Below are positions 27,584 to 37,248 of a stretch of DNA of 64,000 bases, piece after piece. How positions within the stretch are numbered: position 1 is the stretch's first letter; each line of letters opens with the position of its first letter. The position numbers were made by a program, and so were the translations under genes. The stretch is from Beijerinckia sp. 28-YEA-48 (GTDB lineage: Bacteria > Pseudomonadota > Alphaproteobacteria > Rhizobiales > Beijerinckiaceae): contig NZ_FNSI01000001.1 in the NCBI RefSeq assembly GCF_900104955.1, positions 4,498,001 through 4,562,000 on the forward strand, written 5' to 3'. Under the pieces are notes generated by a model. That model was not told the DNA's origin. It made no database searches and was given only the letters and a program-made list of their open reading frames with translations.

Positions 27584-28498
27584 ATGGCAGAGGAATCGCG
27601 CCAGCGATTGGGACGTGGTCTGGCGGCGCTCTTAGGAGACTCGGCGCCCGATCCGGAAGTCAAAGCAGCGGCTGTGCCGACGCGGCAGGTGTCGATCGAA
27701 CTTCTGCGGCCGAACGCGCACAATCCGCGCAAGGTGTTCGACGAAGCGGCGCTGGAAGAATTGTCCTCGTCGATCCAGAAGCGCGGCATCATTCAGCCCA
27801 TCGTCGTGCGTAAATCGGCCAACCCCTCCGAGACGTCCAACGTCTACGAGATCATCGCCGGCGAACGACGCTGGCGGGCGGCGCAGCGCGCCGGTCTGCA
27901 TGAAGTGCCGGTGCATGTGATCGATGCCGATGACCGCATGGTGCGGGAACTGGCGATCATCGAAAACGTGCAGCGCGCCGATCTCAATCCGATCGAGGAA
28001 GCCGCTGGCTACGAACAGTTGATGCAGGACTATTCCTACACGCAGCAGGACGTGGGGCAGATTATCGGCAAAAGCCGCAGCCACATCGCCAATACGTTGC
28101 GTCTGCTGAACCTGCCCGAATTGACCAAGAAGCTAGTGTCCCATGGACACTTGTCGGCCGGTCATGCGCGCGCGCTGTTGTCGCTGCCCGATCCGGATGC
28201 GGTGGCGCAACGGGCCGTGGCGCAAGGCTTGAGCGTACGCGATCTGGAAAAGATGGTGCAGGAGCAATCGGCGCCGAAGGCCACAGCCGCTGGCCCGCGC
28301 AAGGCGAAGGCCGAGAAAGATGCCGACACACGGCAGATCGAGCGCGAGCTGAGCGAAGCCACGGGCGTCAAGGTGACGATCGAGGCGAACAATCCGGACA
28401 ACGGCCAGGTGGTGTTGCGCTATACGTCGTTTGATCAGCTCGATGCGATCATCGAACGGCTGCGGCAGGGTTTGCAGCTGTCGCAGCGGAGCAACTAA
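27584..28498 (+). CDS. parB: ParB, chromosome partition CTPase and parS-binding protein
   Basis: 304 aa. ParB clamps onto parS and spreads along DNA using CTP. Conserved parts: RLGRGLAALLGD at the N-terminus (ParA-stimulating region with the Arg), the CTP-binding ParB domain with PNAHNPRKVFDEAALEELSSSIQKRGIIQPI and YEIIAGERRWRAAQRAG, then the HTH YTQQDVGQIIGKSRSHIANTLRLLNLP. The C-terminal dimer domain ends LDAIIERLRQGL. ATG at 27584 is preferred over the GTG at 27581 on spacing from AAGAGGG. Confidence 0.96.
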   Translation: MAEESRQRLGRGLAALLGDSAPDPEVKAAAVPTRQVSIELLRPNAHNPRKVFDEAALEELSSSIQKRGIIQPIVVRKSANPSETSNVYEIIAGERRWRAAQRAGLHEVPVHVIDADDRMVRELAIIENVQRADLNPIEEAAGYEQLMQDYSYTQQDVGQIIGKSRSHIANTLRLLNLPELTKKLVSHGHLSAGHARALLSLPDPDAVAQRAVAQGLSVRDLEKMVQEQSAPKATAAGPRKAKAEKDADTRQIERELSEATGVKVTIEANNPDNGQVVLRYTSFDQLDAIIERLRQGLQLSQRSN

Positions 28499-28523
28499 GA
28501 ATTCTTTCCGCAGTCTCTGTGCC

Positions 28524-28552
28524 TTCCCGGACACGCGCAGCGTGATCCGGGA
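28524..28552. repeat. Short palindromic intergenic element, copy 3
   Basis: TTCCCGGACACGC paired with GCGTGATCCGGGA forms a hairpin between convergent parB and holA. It shares the CCGGA(T)CAC core with the elements near 8067, 9316 and 35481. Confidence 0.55.
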
Positions 28553-28584
28553 GCCAGGGCAAACGGTAGAACATCACGTCGTCT

Positions 28585-29622
28585 TCATCGCCCGGGGTTG
28601 CGCCCCGCCAGAGCAATCGACCAGAGCGCGCGGGTGGCGATCTCAGGCGCTAAGTGCGCCTCCAACCGTGAGCGGCGAATCGCGTCACCCAGTGTCGTTA
28701 CGGCGCGCGCCAGTTTCGGTGCGCTCCATTGCCGGGCGTGAACCGAGAGGGGTGCGCGACGCGGAAACGGCACCGGCATGATGCGTGTCGCTGTTTCAAC
28801 CGCGCGATCGGCGGGCGTTCCGCTGTCGATTTCGAGCCGGGCGCGATGGGCGATAACCGCGTGGCGGAGCGCCTGAATCAAAAAGCCGCCCGGATCGTTG
28901 CCGGCGGCGAAGACACGTTCCAAGGTTTCGCTAACCGCCGCATGATTGCCGGCGAAGGCGCCGTCGATGGCTTCATCAATGACCAAAGCCGAAGCGTCGG
29001 CGCAGCTCTGCAACACAGCGTCGAGATCGACCACGCCCTTTTCATGGGCGTAGAGCAATAGCTTGTCGATCTCGCTGCGGGTGGTGAGGCGGTCCGCGCC
29101 AAGCAGCGAGACGAGCAGCTCCTTGGCGTCGGGGTCGATCTTCATCTGCGCCCGCGCTACCTCGGCGTCGATCAGGCGAACCAGATCTTCCTCGCGATCG
29201 GGATTACACTCGATGGCGACGGCCTGGCGATGCTGGGTGAAAAGTTTGCGCAGGGCCGAATCGCTGCGCAACGCCCCGGCCTCGACGATGACGGTCGAAT
29301 CAACCGGCGGCACATCGAACAGCGGTTCGAAGGCCGGTGCGATATTGCCCGAACCCGAGCCGATAAACACCGCCCGCTTGCCGCCGAACAGGCCAACCGT
29401 ATTGGCTTCGTCCAAAAGCCGCTGCGGATCGGACGCCAGTTCCTCGCTGGTCATCTCGACCACTTGGAACGGATCCTTGGGATCGTCGACTGAAAGGCGC
29501 AGCGCCTTGCGGGCGCGCTCGCTGATCAAGCCGGTATCGGCGCCAAAAAACAGATAGAAGCGGATATGCTCCTGCCGCGACGCCAGAAGGCGATCCGCTT
29601 CGCTGCTGCGAATCGCGACCAT
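28585..29622 (-). CDS. holA: DNA polymerase III delta subunit
   Basis: 345 aa. Delta opens the beta clamp within the clamp loader. The N-terminal region HIRFYLFFGADTGLISERARKAL and the central LLGADRLTTRSEIDKLLLYAHEKGVVDLDAVLQSCADAS are typical, followed by the C-terminal helical collar domain (FLIQALRHAVIAHRARLEID). It lies directly downstream of lptE, in the leuS-lptE-holA order conserved in many proteobacteria. It converges with parB. Confidence 0.92.
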   Translation of the reverse strand: MVAIRSSEADRLLASRQEHIRFYLFFGADTGLISERARKALRLSVDDPKDPFQVVEMTSEELASDPQRLLDEANTVGLFGGKRAVFIGSGSGNIAPAFEPLFDVPPVDSTVIVEAGALRSDSALRKLFTQHRQAVAIECNPDREEDLVRLIDAEVARAQMKIDPDAKELLVSLLGADRLTTRSEIDKLLLYAHEKGVVDLDAVLQSCADASALVIDEAIDGAFAGNHAAVSETLERVFAAGNDPGGFLIQALRHAVIAHRARLEIDSGTPADRAVETATRIMPVPFPRRAPLSVHARQWSAPKLARAVTTLGDAIRRSRLEAHLAPEIATRALWSIALAGRNPGR

Positions 29623-29631
29623 GATGCGCGA

Positions 29632-30177
29632 TCAGCTCTTTTGGGCCAGGCCGGCCGCGATGCGGGTGCGAATCTGGTCGGCGAGCACCTTGGCATTGCG
29701 AATTTCCGCATCACGCGCTGCGCGCTGGTTGGCGAAGCGCTGGCTGGTGCGGTCATAGCTCTGTGCCGCCACCACAATGCCTTCTAGAACCGGCTTCTGG
29801 TCGTCGGTCGTGGTGAAGAGTTTATACTCGGCGTCGATCAGAACCGTGGCGGCGGTGGCACGCGCGGTGACGGTGTCGACCAGCGGCGAAGTCACCCGCT
29901 CGCGCGCGGTGATGACAAGCCGATAGCGCGGCGGCACACTCGATCCCGTGCCGTTGAGCGCGAAGATCAATTCGTTGCCGAGATAGTGGCCGAGCCGATC
30001 GGGAACCGGCTCCACCTTGATGGCCGCCAGATCGTCCTGCAATTGCTGGCCGGCGAGGCCGCCATACATGGGCTGGAAACAACCGCCGAGCGAGACAGCG
30101 AGCGTACCGGCGACAGTCAGCGCCGCGATCCGTGCACGAAAGTCTTGCCGAAAGCCTTGTTGGTTAGACCACCACAT
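29632..30177 (-). CDS. lptE: LptE, LPS-assembly lipoprotein
   Basis: 181 aa. LptE plugs the LptD barrel and helps insert LPS into the outer membrane. The signal peptide ends in the lipobox LGGC with Cys at position 33 (after [12 protein letters not shown]). Family features are weak but present: [20 protein letters not shown], and the C-terminal [29 protein letters not shown] chose ATG at 30177, inside the end of leuS, because AGGA lies 6 bases upstream; a start at 30225 would add 16 residues before the signal peptide. Confidence 0.9.
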   Translation of the reverse strand: MWWSNQQGFRQDFRARIAALTVAGTLAVSLGGCFQPMYGGLAGQQLQDDLAAIKVEPVPDRLGHYLGNELIFALNGTGSSVPPRYRLVITARERVTSPLVDTVTARATAATVLIDAEYKLFTTTDDQKPVLEGIVVAAQSYDRTSQRFANQRAARDAEIRNAKVLADQIRTRIAAGLAQKS

Positions 30178-32797
30178 TGACGATCCTGTTGGGTACGATG
30201 ATGACCTTCTTGGCGGCCTGACCATTCAGGACGCGTTGGACGTCATCAAGCTTCAAGGCTTCGGCTTCGAGCAATTTTGCATCAGCATCGCGCTCGATGA
30301 CAAGCTCGCCGCGCTTCTTGCCGTTGACCTGGACGGGAATCGAAATCGTGTCTTCCCGCGACAGGGCCGGATCGACCTTGGGCCAGGGCGCATAAGCGAC
30401 GGCGCCGGAATGGCCGAGACGTTCCCAGCATTCCTCTGCCAGATGCGGCATCATCGGCGCGAACATCAGCACCAGCGAATCAGCCGCTTCACGACAAGCC
30501 AAACGGAACTGCGGCGACAGCTGCTCCGGCGATTCGATTTCGCCGATGACTTTGCTCAGCGCATTCGACAGCTTGCGGATTTCGGCGATGGCGGTGTTGA
30601 AGCGCAGGCGCTCGATATGTTCGGCGATGCGGGCGCAATGCCGATGGGTCAGACGCCGGACGTCGATGGCCGCGGGCTCGGTGACATTCTGTACCGGCGT
30701 GCCGGCCGGTGCCGCCATATCGGCGAGCAGGCCGATCAACCGCCACAGCTGCTGCACATAACGCGCGGCGCCCTGCACGCCTTCTTCCGACCAGATGACG
30801 TCGCGATCAGGCGGCGAATCGGAGAGCATGAACCAGCGCGCAGTATCGGCGCCATAGGTGCCGATGATGTCGTCGGGATCGACGGTGTTGCGCTTCGACT
30901 TTGACATCTTCTCGACGGCGCCGATGGTGATCTCACCGCCGGTGGCAAGGTTGAAAGCCTTACGCGTGCCGTTGTCGATGCGCATTTCGATCTCGGAGGG
31001 CTGCAGCCAGTCGCCGTTGGCCGAGCGATAGGTCTCGTGCACGACCATGCCTTGGGTGAACAGGCCTTCGAACGGTTCGGCAATACCCAGATGACCGGTC
31101 TTGGTCATGGCGCGGGTGAAGAAGCGCGAATAGAGCAGATGCAGAATCGCGTGTTCGATGCCGCCGATATATTGGTTCACCGGCAGCCAGGCGTCGGCAT
31201 CGCGTCGCGTCGTCGGCGCCGTTTCGTTCCAGGGATCGGTGAAGCGGGCGAAATACCAGGACGAATCGACGAAGGTGTCCATCGTGTCGGTTTCGCGTGC
31301 CGCCGGCTTGCCGCACTGCGGACAGGCGACGTGCTTCCACGTCGGATGGCGCTCCAGCGGATTGCCCGGCCGATCGAAGGTGACATCCTCCGGCAATTTC
31401 ACCGGCAGGTCCGCATCGGGCACCGGCACGTTGCCGCAGGCGTCGCAATGGATGATCGGAATCGGGCAACCCCAATAGCGCTGACGGGAAATGCCCCAGT
31501 CGCGCAGTTTGAAATTGACCTGACGCGCGGCGCGCGGTTGACCGCCTAAGGTCTCGCCTTCCAGACGACGGGCGATATCTTCCTTGGCGGCGGCGATGGT
31601 CATGCCATCGAGGAAGCGTGAATTGATCAGCAGGCCATCGCCGTCATAGGCGGTGTCGGTGATCACGAAGGTGGTGGGATCGACATCCGGCGGGCAGACG
31701 ACCGGCGTGTTGCCGAGGCCATAAGCATTGGCGAAATCCAAGTCGCGCTGATCATGAGCAGGGCAGCCGAAGATGGCGCCGGTGCCATAATCCATCAGCA
31801 CGAAATTGGCGACATAGACCGGCAGCGTCCAGTTCGGATCGAACGGATGTACGACGCGGATGCCGGTATCATAGCCTTTCTTCTCGGCGGTCTCGAGCGC
31901 AGCCACCGAGGTGCCCATGCGATGGCATTCGTCGATGAAAGCCTGCAAGGCCGGATTGCCGACAGCAACCGCTTTGGCCAAAGCGTGATCAGCTGACACG
32001 GCCAGAAATTTCGCGCCGAACAGCGTGTCGGGGCGGGTCGTATAGACCTCGATCTCGCTGGTGTCGGTCTTGTTCGTCGCGGCATCGATGTCGAAGCGAA
32101 CCAGCAAGCCTTCCGAGCGGCCGATCCAGTTTTGCTGCATCAGCCGAACCTTTTCCGGCCAGCGGTCAAGCGTTTGCAAGGCGTCGAGCAGTTCCTGCGA
32201 ATAGTCGGAAATTTTCAGGAACCATTGGGTCAGCTCGCGCTGTTCTACCAGGGCGCCCGAACGCCAGCCGCGGCCGTCGATGACCTGCTCGTTGGCGAGC
32301 ACGGTCATGTCGACTGGATCCCAGTTCACCTTTGACTTCTTGCGGTCGACAAGACCGTTGGCCAGGAAGTCCAGGAACATTTTCTGCTGGTGGCGGTAAT
32401 AGCTCGGATCGCAGGTGGCGATTTCGCGCGACCAGTCCAGCGACAGACCCATGGATTTGAGCTGCCCACGCATGGAGGCGATGTTCTGATAGGTCCAGGT
32501 CGCCGGGTGAGTGTTGTTCTGCATGGCGGCATTTTCGGCCGGCATGCCGAAGGCGTCCCAGCCCATCGGGTGCAGCACGTTGAAGCCGGTGGCGCGCTTA
32601 TAGCGTGCGACGACATCGCCCATGGCGTAGTTGCGGACGTGTCCCATATGAATGCGCCCGGACGGATAGGGAAACATTTCAAGGACATAGTACTTCGGCT
32701 GTGGCGCATCGTTGCGCGTTTTGAACGTGCCGGACTCGTCCCAGAACCGTTGCCATTTCGGCTCTGTCTCGCGTGGGTTATATCGATCGGAAAACAT
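30164..32797 (-). CDS. leuS: Leucyl-tRNA synthetase
   Basis: 877 aa, the usual bacterial length. It charges tRNA-Leu and edits mischarged products. The class I HIGH motif is [14 protein letters not shown] (HMGH at 50-53) and the second motif is [14 protein letters not shown] (about residues 630-643). The editing CP1 insertion, a zinc-ribbon-like segment ([11 protein letters not shown] ... CPQCGKPA), and the anticodon-binding domain are all present. The stop overlaps lptE by 14 bases, so the leuS-lptE-holA unit is probably cotranscribed. Confidence 0.97.
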   Translation of the reverse strand: MFSDRYNPRETEPKWQRFWDESGTFKTRNDAPQPKYYVLEMFPYPSGRIHMGHVRNYAMGDVVARYKRATGFNVLHPMGWDAFGMPAENAAMQNNTHPATWTYQNIASMRGQLKSMGLSLDWSREIATCDPSYYRHQQKMFLDFLANGLVDRKKSKVNWDPVDMTVLANEQVIDGRGWRSGALVEQRELTQWFLKISDYSQELLDALQTLDRWPEKVRLMQQNWIGRSEGLLVRFDIDAATNKTDTSEIEVYTTRPDTLFGAKFLAVSADHALAKAVAVGNPALQAFIDECHRMGTSVAALETAEKKGYDTGIRVVHPFDPNWTLPVYVANFVLMDYGTGAIFGCPAHDQRDLDFANAYGLGNTPVVCPPDVDPTTFVITDTAYDGDGLLINSRFLDGMTIAAAKEDIARRLEGETLGGQPRAARQVNFKLRDWGISRQRYWGCPIPIIHCDACGNVPVPDADLPVKLPEDVTFDRPGNPLERHPTWKHVACPQCGKPAARETDTMDTFVDSSWYFARFTDPWNETAPTTRRDADAWLPVNQYIGGIEHAILHLLYSRFFTRAMTKTGHLGIAEPFEGLFTQGMVVHETYRSANGDWLQPSEIEMRIDNGTRKAFNLATGGEITIGAVEKMSKSKRNTVDPDDIIGTYGADTARWFMLSDSPPDRDVIWSEEGVQGAARYVQQLWRLIGLLADMAAPAGTPVQNVTEPAAIDVRRLTHRHCARIAEHIERLRFNTAIAEIRKLSNALSKVIGEIESPEQLSPQFRLACREAADSLVLMFAPMMPHLAEECWERLGHSGAVAYAPWPKVDPALSREDTISIPVQVNGKKRGELVIERDADAKLLEAEALKLDDVQRVLNGQAAKKVIIVPNRIVNVVV

Positions 32798-32908
32798 TCA
32801 GGGTCGCAATCTGCTGACGGAGGGCGCTATAGCGCCGAAACTGGCGTCCTTTTACGGCCCAACACAATGGCTTGCAACTTGTGGCGCAGGTAAGGAGCGA
32901 CGAGGCAA

Positions 32909-33598
32909 ATGGGTGAATTCGGTGATGACGCCGGCGATATTCTGGCACGGTTCCGTAAGGTCCGCGAGGATATTGACCGGGCGGCGCGGCATGTGCCGCG
33001 CGATCCTGCGTCGGTGGCGCTGCTGTGCGCCTCGAAAACGCAAGATGCCGCGCGAATCGAGCCGCTGCTGGCCGCCGGCCATCGCCTGTTCGGTGAAAAC
33101 CGCGTGCAGGAGGCGAAATCGAAGTGGCCGGATCTGCGCGTCCGCTATCCCGACCTGGAGCTGCATCTGATCGGGCCGTTGCAGACCAATAAGGTGCGCG
33201 ACGCCCTGGCGTTGTTCGATGTCATCGAAACCCTCGATCGGGACAATCTGGCCGAGGCGATTGCTACCGAGAGCGCCAAACTTGGGCGGCGGCCGAAACT
33301 GTTCATCGAGGTCAACACTGGCGCCGAGCCGCAAAAAGCCGGCGTGCTGCCGGCGGAAGCCGATGCTTTCATTGCCCGTTGCCGGCAGGTGCATGGCCTG
33401 GATGTGGTTGGGCTGATGTGCGTGCCACCGGCCGAGGAACAGGCATCGCCGCATTTCGCTTTGCTCGGCGAGATCGCCAAGCGCAATGGGCTCAGCCAAT
33501 TGTCGATGGGCATGAGCTCCGATTTCGGCCAGGCGGTGCAGCTCGGTTCGACGGAAGTGCGGGTTGGGACGGCGATCTTCGGGCAACGCCAGGCTTGA
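32909..33598 (+). CDS. YggS/PLPBP-family pyridoxal-phosphate-binding protein
   Basis: 229 aa. These proteins bind PLP, lack known catalysis and maintain vitamin B6 and amino-acid balance. The PLP Lys lies in VALLCASKTQDAARI; the next strand HRLFGENRVQEA and HLIGPLQTNKVRDAL are signature regions. LSMGMSSDFGQAVQLGSTEVRVGTAIFG is the phosphate-binding end. It is divergent from leuS (111-bp gap). Confidence 0.93.
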   Translation: MGEFGDDAGDILARFRKVREDIDRAARHVPRDPASVALLCASKTQDAARIEPLLAAGHRLFGENRVQEAKSKWPDLRVRYPDLELHLIGPLQTNKVRDALALFDVIETLDRDNLAEAIATESAKLGRRPKLFIEVNTGAEPQKAGVLPAEADAFIARCRQVHGLDVVGLMCVPPAEEQASPHFALLGEIAKRNGLSQLSMGMSSDFGQAVQLGSTEVRVGTAIFGQRQA

Positions 33599-33609
33599 GC
33601 CTGGCGGAC

Positions 33610-34170
33610 CTACCCGATCTCGATTCGGCAATCGCGGGCCAGGCGCGGCAGTAGCCGGCGCATGGCTTCAGCTGAAATCGCCACGCAGCCGGCGGTTGGC
33701 GCCGGCGGGGTCCGGGTCAGGTGGAAGAAAATGGCGCTACCGGCGCCGCGAATCCTTGGTCTATGGTTATGGTCAAGGATCAGGACCACGTCATAGATAT
33801 GGTCGTCCCGCCACATCGCCTCATGGCTGGCCGGAGAGGGGTGAGGGACGGGGCGGTTATATTGTCCGCTCGCGCGATCGTCGCACCAGCCATCCGAAGG
33901 GCGCTGCGGCTGCAGGGGAATGACCGTTTGCGGGCGCCGCAGTCGATCCGGACGATAAAAGCCACGGTAGAGGTGGAAGGAGCCGGCGGGCGTGGCGCCA
34001 TCACCTTCGACCTTGCGGTGAACGATACCGGCGGGGCCTAGTTTGCAGGGGATGGTTAAGGTGCCGATGGTCAGCCAACCGTCGGAGCGACTGCCAGCCG
34101 CTTGGGAGACACGGAGACGCGAGATCGGCTTCACGGCGGCGGGACCTGTGGCATTCACCTGTTTGTGCAT
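33610..34170 (-). CDS. L,D-transpeptidase (YkuD domain) without a clear signal peptide
   Basis: 186 aa. The catalytic region is FFHLTRTPPAPTAGCVAIS, with His and Cys placed as in the YkuD family. Upstream parts show GDGATPAGSFHLYRGFYRP. Family members crosslink peptidoglycan 3-3 or attach lipoproteins to it. The visible start (ATG 34170, MHKQVNAT) has no export signal, which is unusual for a periplasmic enzyme; the true start may be further upstream. A longer frame extends to 34611 but there overlaps the response-regulator gene and is not convincing. Confidence 0.8.
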   Translation of the reverse strand: MHKQVNATGPAAVKPISRLRVSQAAGSRSDGWLTIGTLTIPCKLGPAGIVHRKVEGDGATPAGSFHLYRGFYRPDRLRRPQTVIPLQPQRPSDGWCDDRASGQYNRPVPHPSPASHEAMWRDDHIYDVVLILDHNHRPRIRGAGSAIFFHLTRTPPAPTAGCVAISAEAMRRLLPRLARDCRIEIG

Positions 34171-34315
34171 GGCATTCGTCGCCAGATCAATCAGTTCAGG
34201 GCGCCGTCGCTTGCGGAACCGATAGATTTCCTTGAATATTGCGCAGCGCAAATCAGTTTGCGCCTCATTTGTGCTGCGTAGCGTCACGCAGCGCGCAATT
34301 GGACCGGCACCGCAC

Positions 34316-34996
34316 TTGATCCGAAAAATCCTCATCACTGACGATGACTTCGATCTGCGCACGGCTTTGGCCAGCCAGCTCGACCTGCATGAAGAATTCT
34401 CGACGATCGAGGCCGATACGGCGACCAAGGCCCTGCAGATGACCCGCAGCCAGACGCCGGACCTGGTCATCATGGACGTCGGGCTGCCGGACATGGATGG
34501 TCGAGAGGCCGTGCGCATCATGCGCAAGGACGGGTTCAAGAATCCGATCATCATGCTGACCGGGCAGACCTCCGACGCCGATGCGGTGCTCGGCCTTGAT
34601 TCCGGCGCCAATGATTATGTCAGCAAGCCGTTCAAATTCGCTGTGCTGCTGGCGCGCATCCGCGCCCATCTGCGCCAGCATGAATCGAGCGACGATGCGA
34701 CTTTTCAGATCGGTATCTATTCGTTCAAGCCGAGCTCGAAAATGCTCGTCAACGACAAGGGCAGCAAGCTCCGGTTGACGGAAAAGGAAACGGCGATCCT
34801 GCGGTTTCTCTATCGCGCCGGCCAACAGGTGGTGACGCGCGATGTGCTGCTGCGCGAAGTGTGGGGCTATAACGCCAATGTCACCACGCACACGCTGGAG
34901 ACGCATATCTATCGCTTGCGGCAGAAGATCGAAAAAGATCCGGCCAGCGCGCAATTGCTTGTGACGGAAGCGGGCGGCTACAAGCTGGTGCCTTGA
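34316..34996 (+). CDS. cenR: OmpR-family response regulator, CenR-like
   Basis: 226 aa. The receiver domain has DDD at the acidic pocket (ILITDDDFDLR), the phospho-acceptor Asp in LVIMDVGLPDMDG, Thr in MLTGQTSD, and Lys in VSKPFKF. The winged helix ends ATVTTHTLETHIYRLRQKIE-like, here NVTTHTLETHIYRLRQK. LHEEFSTIEA and the linker QHESSDDATFQIGIYSFKP recall CenR, an essential envelope regulator in alphaproteobacteria. No histidine kinase is adjacent. The start is taken as TTG at 34316 because it gives the usual IRKILITDDD; longer frames start at 34232. Confidence 0.72.
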   Translation: MIRKILITDDDFDLRTALASQLDLHEEFSTIEADTATKALQMTRSQTPDLVIMDVGLPDMDGREAVRIMRKDGFKNPIIMLTGQTSDADAVLGLDSGANDYVSKPFKFAVLLARIRAHLRQHESSDDATFQIGIYSFKPSSKMLVNDKGSKLRLTEKETAILRFLYRAGQQVVTRDVLLREVWGYNANVTTHTLETHIYRLRQKIEKDPASAQLLVTEAGGYKLVP

Positions 34997-35021
34997 AGCG
35001 TAGAGAAAGTAACGGTTCACC

Positions 35022-35468
35022 ATGTCCCTTGAAGACGATATCCGCACGCTGTCAGCGGTGCCCGTTTTCGACCAGATGGAAGTCGAAGCGGTCCGCTTGA
35101 TCGCTTTCTCGGGCATCACGCGCAATCTGAAAGCCGACGAAGTGCTGTTCAAAACGGGTGACACGTCTGAGGGCGGTTATCTCGTGTTGAACGGCCGCAT
35201 CGCCATCGAGCAGAATGGCAATGTCGCTCGACATATCGCTGGCGCCGGCACGCTGATTGGCGAAGTGGCGCTGATCGCGGAAACGGAATGCGGCGCCACC
35301 GCAACGGCTTTGCAGCCAACGCAAGTGTTGTTTGTCTCGCGGACCCTTTTTCGCCGCGTGCTGGGGGAATTTCCCGTGAGCGCCAACAGGCTCAAGACAC
35401 GCATGGCGGAACGGTTGACGCGCACCAGCCGCGAGCTGGCGCAGATGCGTGGTGTGTTGGAGAATTAG
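35022..35468 (+). CDS. Stand-alone cyclic nucleotide-binding domain protein
   Basis: 148 aa. One Crp-type cNMP-binding beta-roll: LSAVPVFDQMEVEAVRLIA, then FKTGDTSEGGYLVLNGRIAI and GEVALIAETECGATATAL. There is no helix-turn-helix, so it is not a Crp-type regulator on its own. The C-terminal helices (RLKTRMAERLTRTSRELAQMRGVL) might pair with a partner. It follows the CenR-like gene by 25 bases and is probably cotranscribed; proteins of this kind next to a response regulator may adjust its output, which is inference. Confidence 0.85.
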   Translation: MSLEDDIRTLSAVPVFDQMEVEAVRLIAFSGITRNLKADEVLFKTGDTSEGGYLVLNGRIAIEQNGNVARHIAGAGTLIGEVALIAETECGATATALQPTQVLFVSRTLFRRVLGEFPVSANRLKTRMAERLTRTSRELAQMRGVLEN

Positions 35469-35480
35469 CGAAAGCTCTGT

Positions 35481-35515
35481 GTCATACCGGATCACGCTGC
35501 GCCCGCCCAGGATGA
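35481..35515. repeat. Short palindromic intergenic element, copy 4
   Basis: GTCATACCGGATCACGCTGCG ... CCAGGATGAC forms an imperfect hairpin with outer GTCAT/ATGAC arms, between the cNMP-domain gene and xth. It shares CCGGATCAC with copies 2 and 3. Confidence 0.5.
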
Positions 35516-35563
35516 CATCGAGGTTTAGGATCGTTTGGGCTTCGAATCGTTTTGGCGGACTCT

Positions 35564-36379
35564 TTAAGAGTCGAGATCAACGATGACAGGTACATGGTCG
35601 GATGGCCGTTCCCAGCCGCGTGCCTCTTTCAGAATTTCCATCGTCTTCAATTGCGGCGCCAATTTCTGGCTGAGCCAGATATGGTCGAGACGCCGGCCTT
35701 TATTGGCCGCCGCCCAATCGGAAGAGCGATAGCTCCACCATGTGTAAAGCCGCTCCGGCTCCGGCACGAGATGGCGCATTGCATCGATCCAGGGGCCGGC
35801 GCCGAAGACGCGCTGCAGCCGTTCCACTTCCACCGGCGTGTGGCTAACGATTTTGAGCAGCGCCTTGTGATTCCAGACGTCGCTTTCGAGCGGCGCGATG
35901 TTGAGATCGCCGACCAGGACTGCTTTGCCGCCAGCTAGGCCGTCGGTCTTGGTCCAAGTTTCCAGCTCATCGAGGAAACTGAGCTTGTGCTCGAATTTTG
36001 GGTTGAGCTGCGGATCGGGAATATCGCCGCCGGCGGGAATGTAGAAATTGTGCACGGTCACTGGCTCCGCGCCGAGCGTGCCGGCGTCGAAGGTCGCGGC
36101 AACATGGCGCGCATCGCCCTTCTGGCAGAATTCGCGTGCGAACGATTTTCCAAACGGCACGCGCGAAGCAATGGCGACGCCGTGATAGCCCTTCTGCGCA
36201 TTGATCGCGATGTGCGTGTAGCCCATGGCCGTCAGCGGCGCGGAAGGAAATTCAGCCTGCCGGCATTTGATCTCTTGCAGGCAGAGAATGTCGGGCTGAT
36301 GCGATTGCACGAATCGCTCGATCAACGGCATGCGCAGGCGAACGGAATTGATATTCCACGTGGCGATACGTTTGGTCAT
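35564..36379 (-). CDS. xth: Exodeoxyribonuclease III (XthA-type AP endonuclease)
   Basis: 271 aa. It cuts 5' of abasic sites and degrades duplex ends 3'-5' in base-excision repair. Landmarks of the endonuclease/exonuclease/phosphatase fold: RIATWNINSVRLR, LCLQEIKCRQAEFP with the metal Glu, GDLNIAPLESDVW, and the closing RPSDHVPVIVDLD with the catalytic Asp-His. It converges with the cNMP-domain gene and is downstream of lolA on the same strand, 92 bases away. Confidence 0.94.
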   Translation of the reverse strand: MTKRIATWNINSVRLRMPLIERFVQSHQPDILCLQEIKCRQAEFPSAPLTAMGYTHIAINAQKGYHGVAIASRVPFGKSFAREFCQKGDARHVAATFDAGTLGAEPVTVHNFYIPAGGDIPDPQLNPKFEHKLSFLDELETWTKTDGLAGGKAVLVGDLNIAPLESDVWNHKALLKIVSHTPVEVERLQRVFGAGPWIDAMRHLVPEPERLYTWWSYRSSDWAAANKGRRLDHIWLSQKLAPQLKTMEILKEARGWERPSDHVPVIVDLDS

Positions 36380-36471
36380 CGGCGATCCGGGTCAATTTCA
36401 ATCCCGGATCGGATATCACGTGGAAAGCGGAAGTCGAAATAGCGCTACCGAGGGTTCGGCTCCGTGGCTTC

Positions 36472-37173
36472 TCAATTGTTGTCGGTGCGCTCGTAATTGA
36501 TGCGGAACAGAGCTGGATCCGGGATCTTGCGCAGATCGACATTGCTCAGCGCCACCAGGGTTTCAAAGCCCTGTGGGTCGCTGACCACCCAGTTGCGCAA
36601 GGAAAAGTCCGAGGAGTTGAACACCAGCGTGATACGCGAGGTGCCGCCAAACGTCGCCTTGTCCTCGATCTTGATCGAGGTCACTTCCGGTCCCTGAGTG
36701 ACATCGAGAATCTTGGTGTCGCGGGCGAGGTCGATATTGGGCTTGAGCAGGAATTTGAGCGGCGTCTGGCCGATGAAATAGAGATCCTGGGTCGCCAGCT
36801 TGCGGTTGCGGATGGCGACGCTGGTGCCATCGGCGATGACTTCGAGTGGCGATGGCTTGGTATATTCGAAGCGCAGCTTGCCCGGCTTCTGCAAATAGAG
36901 CGTGCCCGAGGTTTTCCGGCCATCATTGCCGGACTGGGTGAAATCGCCGATCAGGGTGGTGATGCCATTGAAATAAGCGTTGGCACGGCGCACGGCGGCG
37001 GCGGCATCCTGTGTGGCGATGCGGGCCGGAGGTGCGGCTTTGTCGATGGCTTGGGCGGCGGGCGCGGGCTTTTTGCCGCCGAGAATATCCATCTGCGCCG
37101 AAGCGGGACCCATTGCGGGCGAAGCTGCGGAGATCGCGGCTCCGAGGCCCAGAACGAGCATTAAATGGCGCAT
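36472..37173 (-). CDS. lolA: LolA-like outer-membrane lipoprotein carrier
   Basis: 233 aa. LolA is the periplasmic shuttle that takes lipoproteins from LolCDE to the outer membrane. A signal peptide of about 27 residues (MLVLGLGAAISAASPAMG ... SAQ) and an Ala/Lys-rich linker precede the half-barrel fold. Family landmarks: LIGDFTQSGNDGRKTSGTLYLQKPGKLRFEYTKPSPLEVIADG and LRNWVVSDPQGFETLVALSNVD. It lies downstream of ftsK, an association shared with enterobacteria. The initial linker is longer than in E. coli. Confidence 0.93.
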   Translation of the reverse strand: MRHLMLVLGLGAAISAASPAMGPASAQMDILGGKKPAPAAQAIDKAAPPARIATQDAAAAVRRANAYFNGITTLIGDFTQSGNDGRKTSGTLYLQKPGKLRFEYTKPSPLEVIADGTSVAIRNRKLATQDLYFIGQTPLKFLLKPNIDLARDTKILDVTQGPEVTSIKIEDKATFGGTSRITLVFNSSDFSLRNWVVSDPQGFETLVALSNVDLRKIPDPALFRINYERTDNN

Positions 37174-37248
37174 TTTACTGCCTTTCGAACGATCACAGTC
37201 CTAAATAGGAGCCGGTTATGGCGAATGTTCGGCCAATAAAGGGCCGTT

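Noticed and set aside
34171..34611. N-terminal 147-codon extension of the L,D-transpeptidase frame
   Set aside because: It lies antisense to the response-regulator receiver domain and shows no family features; it is a shadow of that gene.
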